Part shown: one piece after another, positions 1 to 7,703 of the stretch
Layout of the letters: every line of letters starts with the position of its first letter
Position numbering within the stretch: the first letter of the stretch is position 1
From: Amycolatopsis mediterranei
GTDB lineage: Bacteria > Actinomycetota > Actinomycetes > Mycobacteriales > Pseudonocardiaceae
Direction of reading: 5' to 3'
Length of the DNA stretch: 64,000 nucleotides
NCBI RefSeq assembly: GCF_026017845.1
Contig: NZ_CP100416.1
Coordinates: forward strand, 5,069,253 to 5,133,252
The notes under the pieces: model-generated
Database searches by the model: none
The model's input: the letters and a program-made list of their open reading frames with translations, nothing else
Told to the model about the DNA's origin: nothing
Translations under genes and position numbers: made by a program

Positions 1-782
1 GTGTTGAGGGCGAACAGTACCCCGGGCTGCCACGCCGGCAGCCGCAGCGTGTCGAGCACGTACGCGCTCAGCAGGACGGTCAAGGCCAGGTCACACAGGG
101 CGAAGACGAACACCGTCACGAGCACCCGCCGGAACGCCCGGTCGGCCAGCACGGCCCGGTACCCCCGGCGACGCGCGGGCTCGCGGGCGGCCCGCGGCGG
201 GCCGGCCCGGCCGCCCCGCCAGGCCGCGGTCAGAGCCGCCGCGAGGAGGAAGCTGGCCGCGTTCAGCACGACGATCGTGGTGTAGCCGCCCGCGACGACG
301 AGCGCACTGCCGGCCAGCCCGCCGACGCCGATGCCGACGTTGCGCAGCGTCCGCTCCATCGCGTACCAGCGGGCGCGCTGGCCGTCGTCGGCCACCTGCG
401 CGACCAGCGCCCCGGACGCCGGCCAGAACAGCCCTTCACCCCAGAACGTCAGCGCGGCCAGTGCCACCAGCTGCCACAACGACCCGGCGAAGACGTACCC
501 GGCGAAGGTCGCGACCCGCAGCAGGTTGGCGGCGACCACGATCCGCCGCGGGCCGAAGCGGTCGACCAGCGGACCGGCGCACGGCCCGGCCGGCAGGGCG
601 AGCAGCGCCGCGGCGGAGAGCGCGGCACCGACCGCGGTCAGCGGGATCGCTTTGGCCGCGTGGAAGTACACGACGGCGAACGGCAGGAACAGGCCCGTGC
701 CGAGCGCGTCGACGCCCTGCGCGGCGACCAGCGGCAGGCGGCCCCGGGTCCGGGGCAGCCCGAGCAGTTCGGTGACGGCCAT
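1..782 (-). CDS. MFS transporter, likely RiPP exporter (3' end cut by window)
   Basis: This is the N-terminal 260 residues of a major facilitator superfamily permease. It has a run of hydrophobic helices, with the MFS motif A-like loop DRFGPRR between helices 2 and 3 and paired small-residue helices (GVGGLAGSALVV). The ATG at 782 follows the YcaO stop by 10 bases, and its GAGGAG ribosome site overlaps that stop (TGAGGAG), so the two genes are almost certainly co-transcribed and translationally coupled. Because it is third in the precursor-YcaO-MFS order, the likely role is export of, or immunity to, the modified peptide. The substrate is inferred from context only. The carboxyl half lies left of the window. 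Confidence 0.85.
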   Translation of the reverse strand, partial: MAVTELLGLPRTRGRLPLVAAQGVDALGTGLFLPFAVVYFHAAKAIPLTAVGAALSAAALLALPAGPCAGPLVDRFGPRRIVVAANLLRVATFAGYVFAGSLWQLVALAALTFWGEGLFWPASGALVAQVADDGQRARWYAMERTLRNVGIGVGGLAGSALVVAGGYTTIVVLNAASFLLAAALTAAWRGGRAGPPRAAREPARRRGYRAVLADRAFRRVLVTVFVFALCDLALTVLLSAYVLDTLRLPAWQPGVLFALN

Positions 783-792
783 CCGGAGCTCC

Positions 793-2970
793 TCAGGCGT
801 GGGGGAGCGGGAAGACGTTCAGCCGCTCTTCGGGCAGGGGCTCGGCCCGCCAGCCGAGGTCGACCGCGGCGCGGCGGATCCGGCCGTCGCCCCAGTACGG
901 GAGCCCGGCCGGGAAGTTCGACACCAGCCCCGGCACGAGCGTGTGCGCGGCGTGGAAGCCGGCGGCCTCGACGTCCCGGGTGGTGAGGTCGACGCTGATC
1001 ACCTCGAACCCGCGGGCCTCGACGCGCTCCTGGTAGGCCTTGAGCCGCCGCTCGCCCAGCGCCGGCAGGCCCTCCCAGCCCCGCTCCGGCAGGTCGCGCA
1101 CCCACGGCGCCACCCGGGCCGCGGCCCGCGGGTCGAGGTAGATCTGCTGCTGGCACAACAGGTCGACGACGTCGGCGAAGTCCTCGCGGTAGGAGTCGAG
1201 GTAGCGCCGGTCGGCGCGGTAGGGCTTGAGGTTGTCCAGGTGCGGCAGGTCGGCCTGCATCGCCCCCAGCTCGCGCTCGTCGTCGAGGGCGAGGCAGGTG
1301 TGCTGCAGGGTGAACCCTTCGGCGAGCGCCTTCTGGGCCGCTTCGAACGGGTCGGGCCGGGTGGCGAACCCGATCGACAGCCAGCGCCGGGTGCGGTCGA
1401 ACACCGCGGCGGCGACGATCGGGACGCCGAACTCGTTGTCCAGCGGGATGAGCGTGACGTCGTAGGTGCCGGCGGTGTCGGCGATCAGCGCCCGGATCTC
1501 CGCCGGGACCGGCAGCCGGGGCAGCCGGGGTGTGTTGGCCCACCAGAGCATGGTCGTGTCGCGTTCGAGCACCTCTTCGAGGCCGGAGGTGACGGCGTGC
1601 TCCACGCTGGTGCCGGCGGCGAGCCCGGCGATCAGCGGGTCGGTGAACCGGCCGCCGCCGGGCTCGGCCTCGGTCGAGACGAGGCAGGCCGGCACCCAGA
1701 TCGGCTCTTGGGTCGTGTGCGAAAAGCCTTTCACCCACGCGCATTCGACGTCGGTGGTCAGCGGCGCGAACGGGAAGCCCTCGGTCCGGTACTGGCGGGG
1801 CGAGTAGAGGTTCAGCCGGCGCGGGTCGAGCGCCGGGACGCCGTCGCGGCGCAGCCGGTCGTGGCTGGCGTGGCGGATCCGGCGTTCCGGCGGGAGCCAG
1901 CTGCCGCAGTAGCGTTCCACGGCCTCGCCGATCGCGGAGTCGCGGGCGAGCTCGAAGTCGTGCCACGACGTGCCGAACGCCTGGCGGTCGTTGGGCCAGT
2001 CGACCACCCGCCGCATGTCGGCGACGTCGACCGCGCACACCCGCAGCCGGGCGGGCATGCCGGGAGCGGCGGGCAGTTCGTGGACCGCGGTGACGATCCC
2101 CGTCCGGTCGTCGACGAGCAGGTCGGGCCGCGGTCCGTGCCCGACCGGCCGGGGCCGGTCGGGCACGGGCAGCACGGGCCGGGAGAGCACGGTCAGCCGG
2201 ACGGGATCGAGCTCGAGTTCCCCGGTGGTCGTCTCGGCGGGCGCACCGGCGACCCAGCGCTCGAGCTGGACGGCGAGCGCGGTGAGCAGCCAGCGGGTTT
2301 CTCCCGGCCGGAAGCGCGGGCCGGGCGGTGCCTCGGCCGCGGCGAAGGCGTCGAGCACGCGGGGGTCGATCGCGGCGGAGCGGCGGCGGGCGAGCGCGTC
2401 GGCGAAGTCGGGGCCGCTGCCGGGGGTGACCGCGGGCCCGGCGATCCCCTGGCCGCGTTCACAGCGGAACGGGAGGAAACGCACCCCGCGGTCGGCGCAG
2501 AACACGTCCAGCGCGGTGAGTTCGGCATAGGCCGGGTGGGTGAACGCGGCGACGACGACGGTGTCCGCCGGATCCACCGGGAAGGGGTGGTCGAGGCCGG
2601 CGAGCGGTTCGATCCGCGCGTAGCCGGACGGGGCGAGGAGGTCCGCGAGCGGGCCGGTCAGTTCGGCCGCCCCGGCGAGCAGCACGGTGGTCGCGGCGAG
2701 GCGCCGGGCCGCGGCCTCTTCGTCCTGCCCCGCGCGCAGGCAGCCGTCCGCCTCGAGGACGTCGAGCACCTCCGCGTAGTCGGGGTTCATCCCGGCCAGC
2801 AGTTCCTCGCGGGTGCGGGTGCCGTCGCACCGGCCGAGCCACGCCCGGAACTCCCGCACCGGGGCGGTGATCGAGAACTGGCCGCCGTTCGGCGTGATGA
2901 GCAGGCACAACTCGGGTTCGAGGTCGTGGACCTCGACCCCGGTCAGCCGCGGGCGGGCGTCGGAAGACAT
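793..2970 (-). CDS. Fused RRE/ThiF-like/YcaO enzyme of a RiPP cluster
   Basis: A protein of 725 aa. Residues about 15-80 resemble a PqqD-like RiPP recognition element (LCLLITPNGGQFSITAPV, then a basic/acidic helix with REELLAGM). Residues about 95-210 look like the inactive E1/ThiF-like partner domain of TOMM cyclodehydratases. Residues about 290-725 are a YcaO domain with the ATP-binding signature Sx3ExxER (SAIGEAVER, about 345-353), a later LEEVLERD helix and a proline-rich C-terminus (FPLPHA). YcaO enzymes use ATP to activate peptide backbone amides, giving azolines, thioamides or amidines. The start (ATG 2970) was chosen because upstream in-frame codons run back through the precursor gene region. 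It lies 92 bases after the precursor stop, beyond a hairpin. No TfuA gene is visible, and the core peptide lacks Cys/Ser/Thr, so amidine-type chemistry is the best guess. Confidence 0.9.
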   Translation of the reverse strand: MSSDARPRLTGVEVHDLEPELCLLITPNGGQFSITAPVREFRAWLGRCDGTRTREELLAGMNPDYAEVLDVLEADGCLRAGQDEEAAARRLAATTVLLAGAAELTGPLADLLAPSGYARIEPLAGLDHPFPVDPADTVVVAAFTHPAYAELTALDVFCADRGVRFLPFRCERGQGIAGPAVTPGSGPDFADALARRRSAAIDPRVLDAFAAAEAPPGPRFRPGETRWLLTALAVQLERWVAGAPAETTTGELELDPVRLTVLSRPVLPVPDRPRPVGHGPRPDLLVDDRTGIVTAVHELPAAPGMPARLRVCAVDVADMRRVVDWPNDRQAFGTSWHDFELARDSAIGEAVERYCGSWLPPERRIRHASHDRLRRDGVPALDPRRLNLYSPRQYRTEGFPFAPLTTDVECAWVKGFSHTTQEPIWVPACLVSTEAEPGGGRFTDPLIAGLAAGTSVEHAVTSGLEEVLERDTTMLWWANTPRLPRLPVPAEIRALIADTAGTYDVTLIPLDNEFGVPIVAAAVFDRTRRWLSIGFATRPDPFEAAQKALAEGFTLQHTCLALDDERELGAMQADLPHLDNLKPYRADRRYLDSYREDFADVVDLLCQQQIYLDPRAAARVAPWVRDLPERGWEGLPALGERRLKAYQERVEARGFEVISVDLTTRDVEAAGFHAAHTLVPGLVSNFPAGLPYWGDGRIRRAAVDLGWRAEPLPEERLNVFPLPHA

Positions 2971-3007
2971 GGCGAACCCCTCGGTCGGGAAACGGGCCGG
3001 ACATGGC

Positions 3008-3040
3008 CGTGCCGCGGCCCCGGGGCAGGGCCGCGGCACG
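3008..3040 (-). terminator. Hairpin between precursor and YcaO genes (attenuator)
   Basis: A perfect 13-bp GC stem (3008-3020 paired with 3028-3040) with a 7-base loop, sitting between the precursor stop (3063) and the YcaO start (2970). There is no T-tract, so partial termination or 3' end protection is more likely than a full stop. In RiPP operons such a hairpin typically keeps precursor mRNA in excess over enzyme mRNA. Confidence 0.75.
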
Positions 3041-3062
3041 CGGGGGCGGCTTGGCCGCGGAC

Positions 3063-3215
3063 CTACTTGGCGGAAGCGCGATTGTGCACGACGGCGCGGT
3101 TGTGGACGACGGCGCGGTTGTGGACGACGGCGCGGTTGTGGACGACGGCGCGGTTGTGGACCACCGCGCGGTTGTGGACGACGACGGCCGAGGGGCGTTC
3201 GAAGGTCGAGATCAT
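3063..3215 (-). CDS. Repeat-core RiPP precursor peptide, (VVHNRA)x6
   Basis: A 50-aa peptide: an 11-residue leader MISTFERPSAV, six perfect copies of VVHNRA (residues 12-47), then SAK. The ATG at 3215 is chosen over an in-frame start at 3350 because an ideal CCAGGAGGAACC ribosome site sits directly before it. The core contains no Cys, Ser or Thr. It lies immediately upstream of the YcaO gene on the same strand. Repeated cores yielding several product copies are known from other RiPPs (thiovarsolins, cyanobactins). YcaO families acting without Cys/Ser/Thr make amidines (bottromycin, streptamidine) or thioamides. I cannot say from the sequence alone whether the family has been described; a relationship to streptamidine-type precursors is my leading hypothesis. 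Confidence 0.85.
   Translation of the reverse strand: MISTFERPSAVVVHNRAVVHNRAVVHNRAVVHNRAVVHNRAVVHNRASAK
3075..3182 (-). repeat. Six 18-bp tandem repeats encoding VVHNRA
   Basis: Six contiguous 18-bp units. Units 3-5 are identical (GTCGTCCACAACCGCGCC in coding sense). Units 1, 2 and 6 differ only at wobble positions (GCG/GCC/GCT for Ala, GTG for Val, AAT for Asn). Every copy therefore keeps the amino-acid sequence, which suggests selection on the peptide rather than only recent DNA duplication. Confidence 0.95.
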
Positions 3216-3384
3216 GGTTCCTCCTGGGGATGTGGAGTGGTTCCCGGTAGCTCCACCGGGCCGGGGTGACGAGCACAAATATCGGTCGCGGCCCGGCAGC
3301 GTGACGTCTTCTGGAATGCGGTTCGCACACCCGGCGCGTGCGTTCGTCATAGCCGGCGCGGGAGATGCGCACGGGCGCCGACGA
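3216..3384. promoter_or_regulatory. Probable promoter region of the RiPP operon
   Basis: This stretch upstream of the precursor gene has no credible coding sequence. An AT-rich hexamer on the minus strand, GATATT (3278-3283), could be a -10 element, but no convincing -35 lies at the right distance. The promoter is inferred from position and not read with confidence. Confidence 0.35.
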
Positions 3385-3425
3385 CGAAGGCCTCCTCACC
3401 GGCGGTGCCGGCGAAGAGGCCTTCG
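3385..3425 (-). terminator. Terminator after YjbR gene
   Basis: A 19-bp inverted repeat with two mismatches (3385-3403 and 3407-3425) and a 3-base loop, lying just after the YjbR stop on the minus strand. It insulates the YjbR gene from the downstream RiPP operon. Confidence 0.75.
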
Positions 3426-3447
3426 CGATCGATCTTGTGGGTCGTCG

Positions 3448-3798
3448 TCAGAGCGGGTGGGTCTCCAGGTAGGCGGTCCAGACCTTCATCGGCACGCACA
3501 TCCGCCACGCCTCCACGACCAGCTCCCGCATCTCCTCGGCGTCGATCGCCGCCAGGCGGCACCGGACCCACCGGAAGCGCAGGTCCGACGGCTCGGGCAG
3601 CAGGAACTTGCCGGGTTCCGCCGCGATCAGCGCTTCCCGCTGCTCGCGGGGAAAGGCGAAGCCCATCAGGGTCTCGTCCGCCGACAGCGCCACGAACACG
3701 ATCTGGCCGACCCGGAACTTGATCCGGTCGCGCACGAGTGCTTCGTACGCGCGGGGGAGGGTGGAAGCGAACGCGCGGACTTCGTCGCCGGTGACCAT
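3448..3798 (-). CDS. MmcQ/YjbR family (DUF419) protein
   Basis: A protein of 116 aa, the normal size for this family of small CyaY-like fold proteins. Visible family features are the N-terminal DEVRAFASTLP helix, the KFRVGQIVFVAL strand pair and a C-terminal EEMRELVVEAWR helix. Many members are annotated as putative DNA-binding proteins, but no biochemical role is settled. It is monocistronic, bounded by hairpins at 3385-3425 and 3818-3852. The ATG at 3798 is the only sensible start. Confidence 0.85.
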   Translation of the reverse strand: MVTGDEVRAFASTLPRAYEALVRDRIKFRVGQIVFVALSADETLMGFAFPREQREALIAAEPGKFLLPEPSDLRFRWVRCRLAAIDAEEMRELVVEAWRMCVPMKVWTAYLETHPL

Positions 3799-3817
3799 GC
3801 GGCCATTGTCACGCGGA

Positions 3818-3852
3818 ACCGGCGGCGCACCATCCCCGGGTGCGCCGCCGGT
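3818..3852 (-). terminator. Terminator after first DUF1996 gene
   Basis: A perfect 13-bp stem (3818-3830 with 3840-3852) and a 9-base loop immediately downstream of the minus-strand DUF1996 stop at 3859. It also lies just upstream of the YjbR start. Confidence 0.75.
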
Positions 3853-3858
3853 CCCGGG

Positions 3859-5289
3859 TCACGCCCGGCAGATCCGGCCGCGGTTCACGCAGTTCACCAG
3901 GCCGTTCATGATCCGCTGCGACATCACGTTCGCGAAGTCGTCGTGGTCGGAACCCGGGTTGTGCTTCTCCTGCGGGAAAGCGTCCACTTTGTACTGCTTC
4001 TTGACCTGGATGTCGTGCGGGATGTCGTAGGTCAGCGAGATCTGCAGCTGCGGCACCGCCTTGAACCCGTTGCCGCACCGGCCGAACTGGTCCGGGAACA
4101 CGATGTGGGTGCGGTGGTTGGCGCTGTCGGTGTTCTTGCCGTCCCAGCAGCTCGGGAAGGTGTGGATCCGCTTGACCTTGCTGCCGTCGGGGCAGATCGG
4201 GTACTTGTCGGTGACGCGGTTCTCGAACCCGGTGCACGTCCAGCTCGCCTTGGCGTTGGCGGGCCCGTTGGTCGAGACCTTCGCGTCGCCGTAGAGCACG
4301 CGCAGGAAGCGCGGCATCGCCACCACCTTGCCGACCGGGCTGCCGCGGAAGGTGATCTGCACGCGCTGCGGCCGCACGATCTTGCCGTCGTTGCCGGGCA
4401 GCTCGTTGTTCTGGTCCTGCCCGGGCAGCGCCCCGCCGGCCGTGGTGCTCGGCGGCGGCGTCGGTGTTCCGGTGTCCTTGCCCGGCTTCGTCGCGCACGG
4501 CGCGAGATCGCCCAGGTTGCCCGGCTTCTGCGCGAACCGGCCGATCGCGATGGCGATCCGGTCGAGGATGGCGCTGCGCCGGTCCTTGAGCGGGTTCAGG
4601 ATCGCGTTGCGCACGAAGTCCTGGCCGCCCTGGCCCTGCGTCGCGGCGATGCGCTGGTTGGCTTCGTCGGCCTGCGAGTCGAGCTGGTCGAGGTTGCTGT
4701 CCACTTCGGCCATCGCCTGGTCGGGGATGTCGGTCAGCTTGCTGGCGACGTCCGGGCACGCGACCTGGACGGTCTTCGCCTCGCGGTCGGCCTGCGCCCG
4801 GTCGCCGTCGGGCACCTTGGCGGGCTCGTTCTTCTCCTCTTCGCCGGTGTCGATGCGGACCACGGGCCAGAAGTAGGCGGACTTGTCACCGTTGCGGCAG
4901 GTGGTCCCGGACTTGACCAGGCTCTTGTTGTTCGAGTCGGCGTTGGTCGAGAGGTTGCCGACGTAGTCGTGCAGGTGCTGGGCGCCGTTGCGGACGCCGG
5001 GCTGGGCGATGAAGTTGTCCGGGTTGAAGTGCTGGTTTTCGTTGCGGCCGCAGTCGACGGTGAACGTGCCGGTCGCCGCGCCGCTGACCGGGCGCGGGTC
5101 GAACTGGTTCGGCTTCACCTTCAGGATGTCGACGAAGAACGCGGGGTTCGCTTCGTCGGCGCTGGCTTCACCGGTGTTGCCGGTGGTCGTCGCGACGACG
5201 ATGCCACCGACCGCGATCGCGAGGGCGAGGCCGCCGGTCGCGATCTTCGTCCGGCGCGACAGGCGATGCCGTCCTTGGGTGCGGGACAT
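3859..5289 (-). CDS. Secreted DUF1996 domain protein (paralogue 1)
   Basis: A protein of 476 aa. The N-terminus has a basic stretch and a hydrophobic helix (TKIATGGLALAIAVGGIVVA), so it is exported or membrane-anchored. Residues about 55-165 and 330-470 form the conserved DUF1996 body, rich in His, Cys and aromatics (FTVDCGRNENQHFNPDN, QHLHDYVGN, WTCTGFENR, SCWDGKN, DIPHDIQVK). An acidic helical insert and a Pro/Thr linker separate the two parts. The ATG at 5289 is preceded by a GGAGGA ribosome site. A close paralogue of nearly equal length lies at 45798-47243 and shares the insert, so the two are true duplicates. DUF1996 function is not established; fungal and actinobacterial members are extracellular. 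Confidence 0.88.
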   Translation of the reverse strand: MSRTQGRHRLSRRTKIATGGLALAIAVGGIVVATTTGNTGEASADEANPAFFVDILKVKPNQFDPRPVSGAATGTFTVDCGRNENQHFNPDNFIAQPGVRNGAQHLHDYVGNLSTNADSNNKSLVKSGTTCRNGDKSAYFWPVVRIDTGEEEKNEPAKVPDGDRAQADREAKTVQVACPDVASKLTDIPDQAMAEVDSNLDQLDSQADEANQRIAATQGQGGQDFVRNAILNPLKDRRSAILDRIAIAIGRFAQKPGNLGDLAPCATKPGKDTGTPTPPPSTTAGGALPGQDQNNELPGNDGKIVRPQRVQITFRGSPVGKVVAMPRFLRVLYGDAKVSTNGPANAKASWTCTGFENRVTDKYPICPDGSKVKRIHTFPSCWDGKNTDSANHRTHIVFPDQFGRCGNGFKAVPQLQISLTYDIPHDIQVKKQYKVDAFPQEKHNPGSDHDDFANVMSQRIMNGLVNCVNRGRICRA

Positions 5290-5749
5290 GGGAAAATCCT
5301 CCGGGGTGTGTCGGGCTGGCGGGAACGCGCGACACTGAGCCGGAACGAGCCCAGGCTCGTCCCGATCAGGCGGGGTTCTTGCGGGATGTGTCGGCAGGAA
5401 CGAAGCCCGGCTGGTCCACTGACCCGACATCAGTGGGTGCGCGGTCACCTGCCCGTGGCCGCGCCGTCAACCGGCTGGTTATCGTTCCGTTATGGAACCT
5501 ACACGGGCGCTTGACACCGGGCAAGAAGTTCTTTTTCGCCGTTACGAACCGTCAGGCCGGGTTCGTGTTTCCGTAGTGGAAGAGGGCTCTGACCTGGGGA
5601 TCTTCCCTACGTGCCGGACCCGCGGAAAAAACTTTGAACCGAAGTGAACCGGCATCCGTATCCCTCGGTGAGGCCTGGGGAATGCGCGCGGCACGCCGGA
5701 TAGCCGGGAATTGCCGTGAAATGGCTGAATGGCGTCGTGAATCACCGCT
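5290..5749. other. Gene-free region with DUF1996 promoter
   Basis: About 460 bases between the minus-strand kinase remnant and the DUF1996 gene. It has no ORF with a credible start and codon pattern. It holds the GTTAT-type motif at 5478-5493 shared with the second DUF1996 paralogue, and the hairpin at 5731-5759. The remainder shows nothing I recognise. Confidence 0.6.
5478..5493. promoter_or_regulatory. Motif shared by the two DUF1996 promoters
   Basis: GTTATCGTTCCGTTAT, matched in 15 of 16 bases at 47423-47438 upstream of the paralogue. The two GTTAT halves are 11 bp apart, the spacing typical of direct-repeat boxes bound by OmpR-family regulators. The identity of the regulator is inference. 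Confidence 0.55.
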
Positions 5750-5759
5750 TCACGACGCC
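5731..5759 (-). terminator. Terminator at end of kinase remnant
   Basis: An 11-bp perfect stem (5731-5741 with 5749-5759) with a 7-base loop. It overlaps the stop codon (5750-5752) of the second-frame portion of the kinase gene, which supports that frame as the original end of the gene. Confidence 0.65.
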
Positions 5760-6282
5760 GGATCGGCGAAAGCCGCGGAGATGACCGAAACCGCTTCGCC
5801 GACCGGCCGCCCGGCGGTGTCCACGACGAGCCGGTCGCGGCTCCACGGTTCGTACTCGCGGGCCACGATCTCCGCCCAGGTGGGCGGGACGAGCCCGGGA
5901 CACCGGGATCGCGGGTCTCCGCCCGCCGCCGGTGTTCGGCCGGGTCCGAGCAGACGATTTCGGTTTCCGGCACCCGCGCTCCGGCCTCGATCCCGGTCGC
6001 CCGCCAGGCGTCCCGGGTGACGGCGAGCGGGTTGACGCACTCGGCGATCACGCTCACCCCCGCGCGGAGCACGCCGGCGGCCACCTCGCGGGCGACGACG
6101 TAGCCGACCGGGCCCAGCGGCCGGCCGAGCGCCGTGCTGCGCAGGATCGCGTGCTCGATCGTGTCGACGCGCAGGAAGGCGAACCCGGTGCGGCGCGCCA
6201 GTTCCGCGGCGACGGTCGTCTTCCCGGTCGCGGGCAGGCCGCCGACGACGATCAGCAGCGGGGCACCGGAGCATGGTCGCAC
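5750..6282 (-). pseudogene. AAA_33-type P-loop kinase with a frameshift
   Basis: The first frame starts at GTG 6282 and encodes a clear Walker A (GGLPATGKTT), the RVDTIEHAIL segment and IAECVNPLAV, typical of zeta-toxin/gluconokinase-like small P-loop kinases. After about 130 residues (AETRDPG) it loses family character. The family-like ending (PPTWAEIVAREYEPW, RLVVDTAGRPVGEAV) continues in a second frame to a stop at 5750. One missing base near 5890-5900, in the CCCGGG run, explains the break. Read through, the protein would be about 175 aa. It starts 6 bases after the sigma gene stop, so it was probably co-transcribed. Either a real pseudogene or a sequencing error is possible. Confidence 0.75.
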
Positions 6283-6288
6283 GCGCGG

Positions 6289-6915
6289 TCAGGAGGCGGC
6301 TTCGCGGTGGTCGGCCAGGCTGCGCCGCAGGGTCGCCAGCGCGCGGTGCTGGGCGACGCGGACCGCGCCGGGGCTGCCGAGACCGACCGCCGCGGCCGTC
6401 TCCTCCGCCGTCATGCCGAGGATGATCCGCAGGACCAGGATTTCGCGCTGGCGCGGCGGGAGCGTGTCGAGCAGCCCCGAGGACCAGTCGAGCGCCGCGG
6501 AGCGCTCGGCCGCCTCGCTCGTCGGATCCGCGCCGTCCGATCGGCCGGCCGGGGGTTCGGCGACCGGGCTGGTGCGGTCGCGCGCCCGGCGGCGGTGGAA
6601 GTCGGACACCTTGTGCGCGGCGATGCCGAAGACGAACGGGACGAAGCCGTCGGGCGGGTGCCGGTACCCCGGCAGCGCGCGGACGATCGCGAGCAGCACG
6701 TCCTGGGCGCAGTCCTCGGCGTCCGACGAACCGTCCTGCCACGTGCGCAGCCGGCCCAGGCAGTAGCGGAAGACGATCGGCCGCAGCGCGCGCAGCACCC
6801 CGGCCACCGCGGCGCGGTTGCCCTGCACCGCCGACCGGACGAGCGCCGGGTCGAGGGAGAAGGTCGCCGTGGGCGTGGGACCACCCTCGGCGGAGTGCGG
6901 CGGCATCGGCCTCAC
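6289..6915 (-). CDS. SigD/ShbA-like sigma-70 factor (ECF group)
   Basis: A protein of 208 aa. Region 2 is around residues 35-110 (AEDCAQDVLLAIVRALPGYR, then FVPFVFGIAAHKVSDFHRRR). Region 4 is around 145-200 (LLDTLPPRQREILVLRIILGMTAEETAAAVG, then GAVRVAQHRALATLR). The GIAAHKV...HRR pattern is that of the SigD/ShbA subgroup, some of whose members govern housekeeping sigma expression in actinomycetes. The GTG at 6915 is used because AGGAAGAGGGG precedes it; ATG 6906 is a possible alternative. No anti-sigma gene is adjacent; the next gene is the broken kinase. It is divergent from the PPOX/DevSR block. Confidence 0.82.
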   Translation of the reverse strand: MRPMPPHSAEGGPTPTATFSLDPALVRSAVQGNRAAVAGVLRALRPIVFRYCLGRLRTWQDGSSDAEDCAQDVLLAIVRALPGYRHPPDGFVPFVFGIAAHKVSDFHRRRARDRTSPVAEPPAGRSDGADPTSEAAERSAALDWSSGLLDTLPPRQREILVLRIILGMTAEETAAAVGLGSPGAVRVAQHRALATLRRSLADHREAAS

Positions 6916-7065
6916 CCCCTCTTCCTGCGTTTCCGGCGACGGACGGTCACGACGCTAGGTCACTCCGCGTGGCCGCCACACCGGCCGGGCGGCCGTCCCG
7001 AACCGGGTCTTCCGGCCCTGGCCGGAGGCGGCCCGATGTGCGTGGCCGCCGTCGTCGCGGGAGCC

Positions 7066-7079
7066 GGGCCGAACGGCCC
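7066..7079. promoter_or_regulatory. Possible DevR-type box
   Basis: GGGCCGAACGGCCC is a 14-bp palindrome lying 69 bases upstream of the PPOX gene in the divergent region. It resembles the GGG-N8-CCC core of DosR/DevR boxes, and a DevR-like response regulator is encoded just downstream. Assignment is by resemblance only. Confidence 0.4.
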
Positions 7080-7147
7080 TATCGGCGGATCGGGCGAACC
7101 GATCACGCTGGTGACCGGGGATTTCACAGGAGAAACACAGGGACGCG

Positions 7148-7555
7148 ATGGTGGACGACGTGGGCTTCGGGCTGCTGCTCGATCGGCAGCAGTGCCTCGC
7201 CTTGCTCCGGACGGCGAGCCTCGGACGGGTGATCTACACCCACCGGGCCATGCCGGCGGTGCGTCCGGTGCGCTTCACGGTCGTCGACGACGCCGTGGTG
7301 TTCGCCGTCCCGCCCGGCAGTCCCTTGTACGCGGGTGCGCGCGACGCCGTCGTCGCGTTCGAAGCCGACGAGTTCGCCGCCGACCTGGGCGCCGGCTGGT
7401 ACGTCAGCCTGCTGGGCCGCGCCACCGAATCCGCTGCCGTCGATCTCGGCGAGCTGCCCTGTCCGTGCCCGCCGCCCGCCGGCGCGAGCCACCGGTTCCT
7501 GCGCGTCCCGGCGGAGACGATCAGCGGTCACCGCATCGCCTGCCACGCGGAGTGA
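7148..7555 (+). CDS. PPOX-family flavin-binding split-barrel protein
   Basis: A protein of 135 aa, typical of the single-domain pyridoxamine-5'-phosphate-oxidase-like family. The opening CLALLRTASLGRVIYT and PAVRPVRFTVVDDAVVFAVP match the flavin-barrel strands, and EFAADLGAGWYVSLLGRATE matches the family core. Such proteins bind FMN or F420 and are recurrent members of DosR/DevR hypoxia regulons. Its position directly upstream of a DevS-type kinase and DevR-type regulator fits that. The ATG at 7148 follows an AGGGA element at suitable distance. The substrate is unknown. Confidence 0.8.
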   Translation: MVDDVGFGLLLDRQQCLALLRTASLGRVIYTHRAMPAVRPVRFTVVDDAVVFAVPPGSPLYAGARDAVVAFEADEFAADLGAGWYVSLLGRATESAAVDLGELPCPCPPPAGASHRFLRVPAETISGHRIACHAE

Positions 7556-7703
7556 TCTCCCGAGTGCCGTAACGGAGCGGCTCCCGCCATCGACCCACCG
7601 GATGGACGAACCGGATTGGGCCGACACGGGCAGTGGCCTGTGGGACCCTTGACGGCCCGGGGCGCGCCCGGGATACCAGCGGAACCAGCGGGGTCGACGG
7701 GAA

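Noticed and set aside
793..2970. Classical thiazole/oxazole-forming TOMM assignment
   Set aside because: The domain order fits, but the precursor core has no Cys, Ser or Thr and no separate McbC-type dehydrogenase gene is visible in the window.
3063..3350. A longer 95-aa version of the RiPP precursor
   Set aside because: The start at 3350 has no ribosome site. The one at 3215 has an ideal one, and the extra residues look like promoter-region translation.
331..5514. A 1727-codon open plus-strand frame
   Set aside because: It is antisense to the YcaO, precursor, YjbR and DUF1996 genes. Composition is typical of GC-rich shadow frames and no domain is visible.
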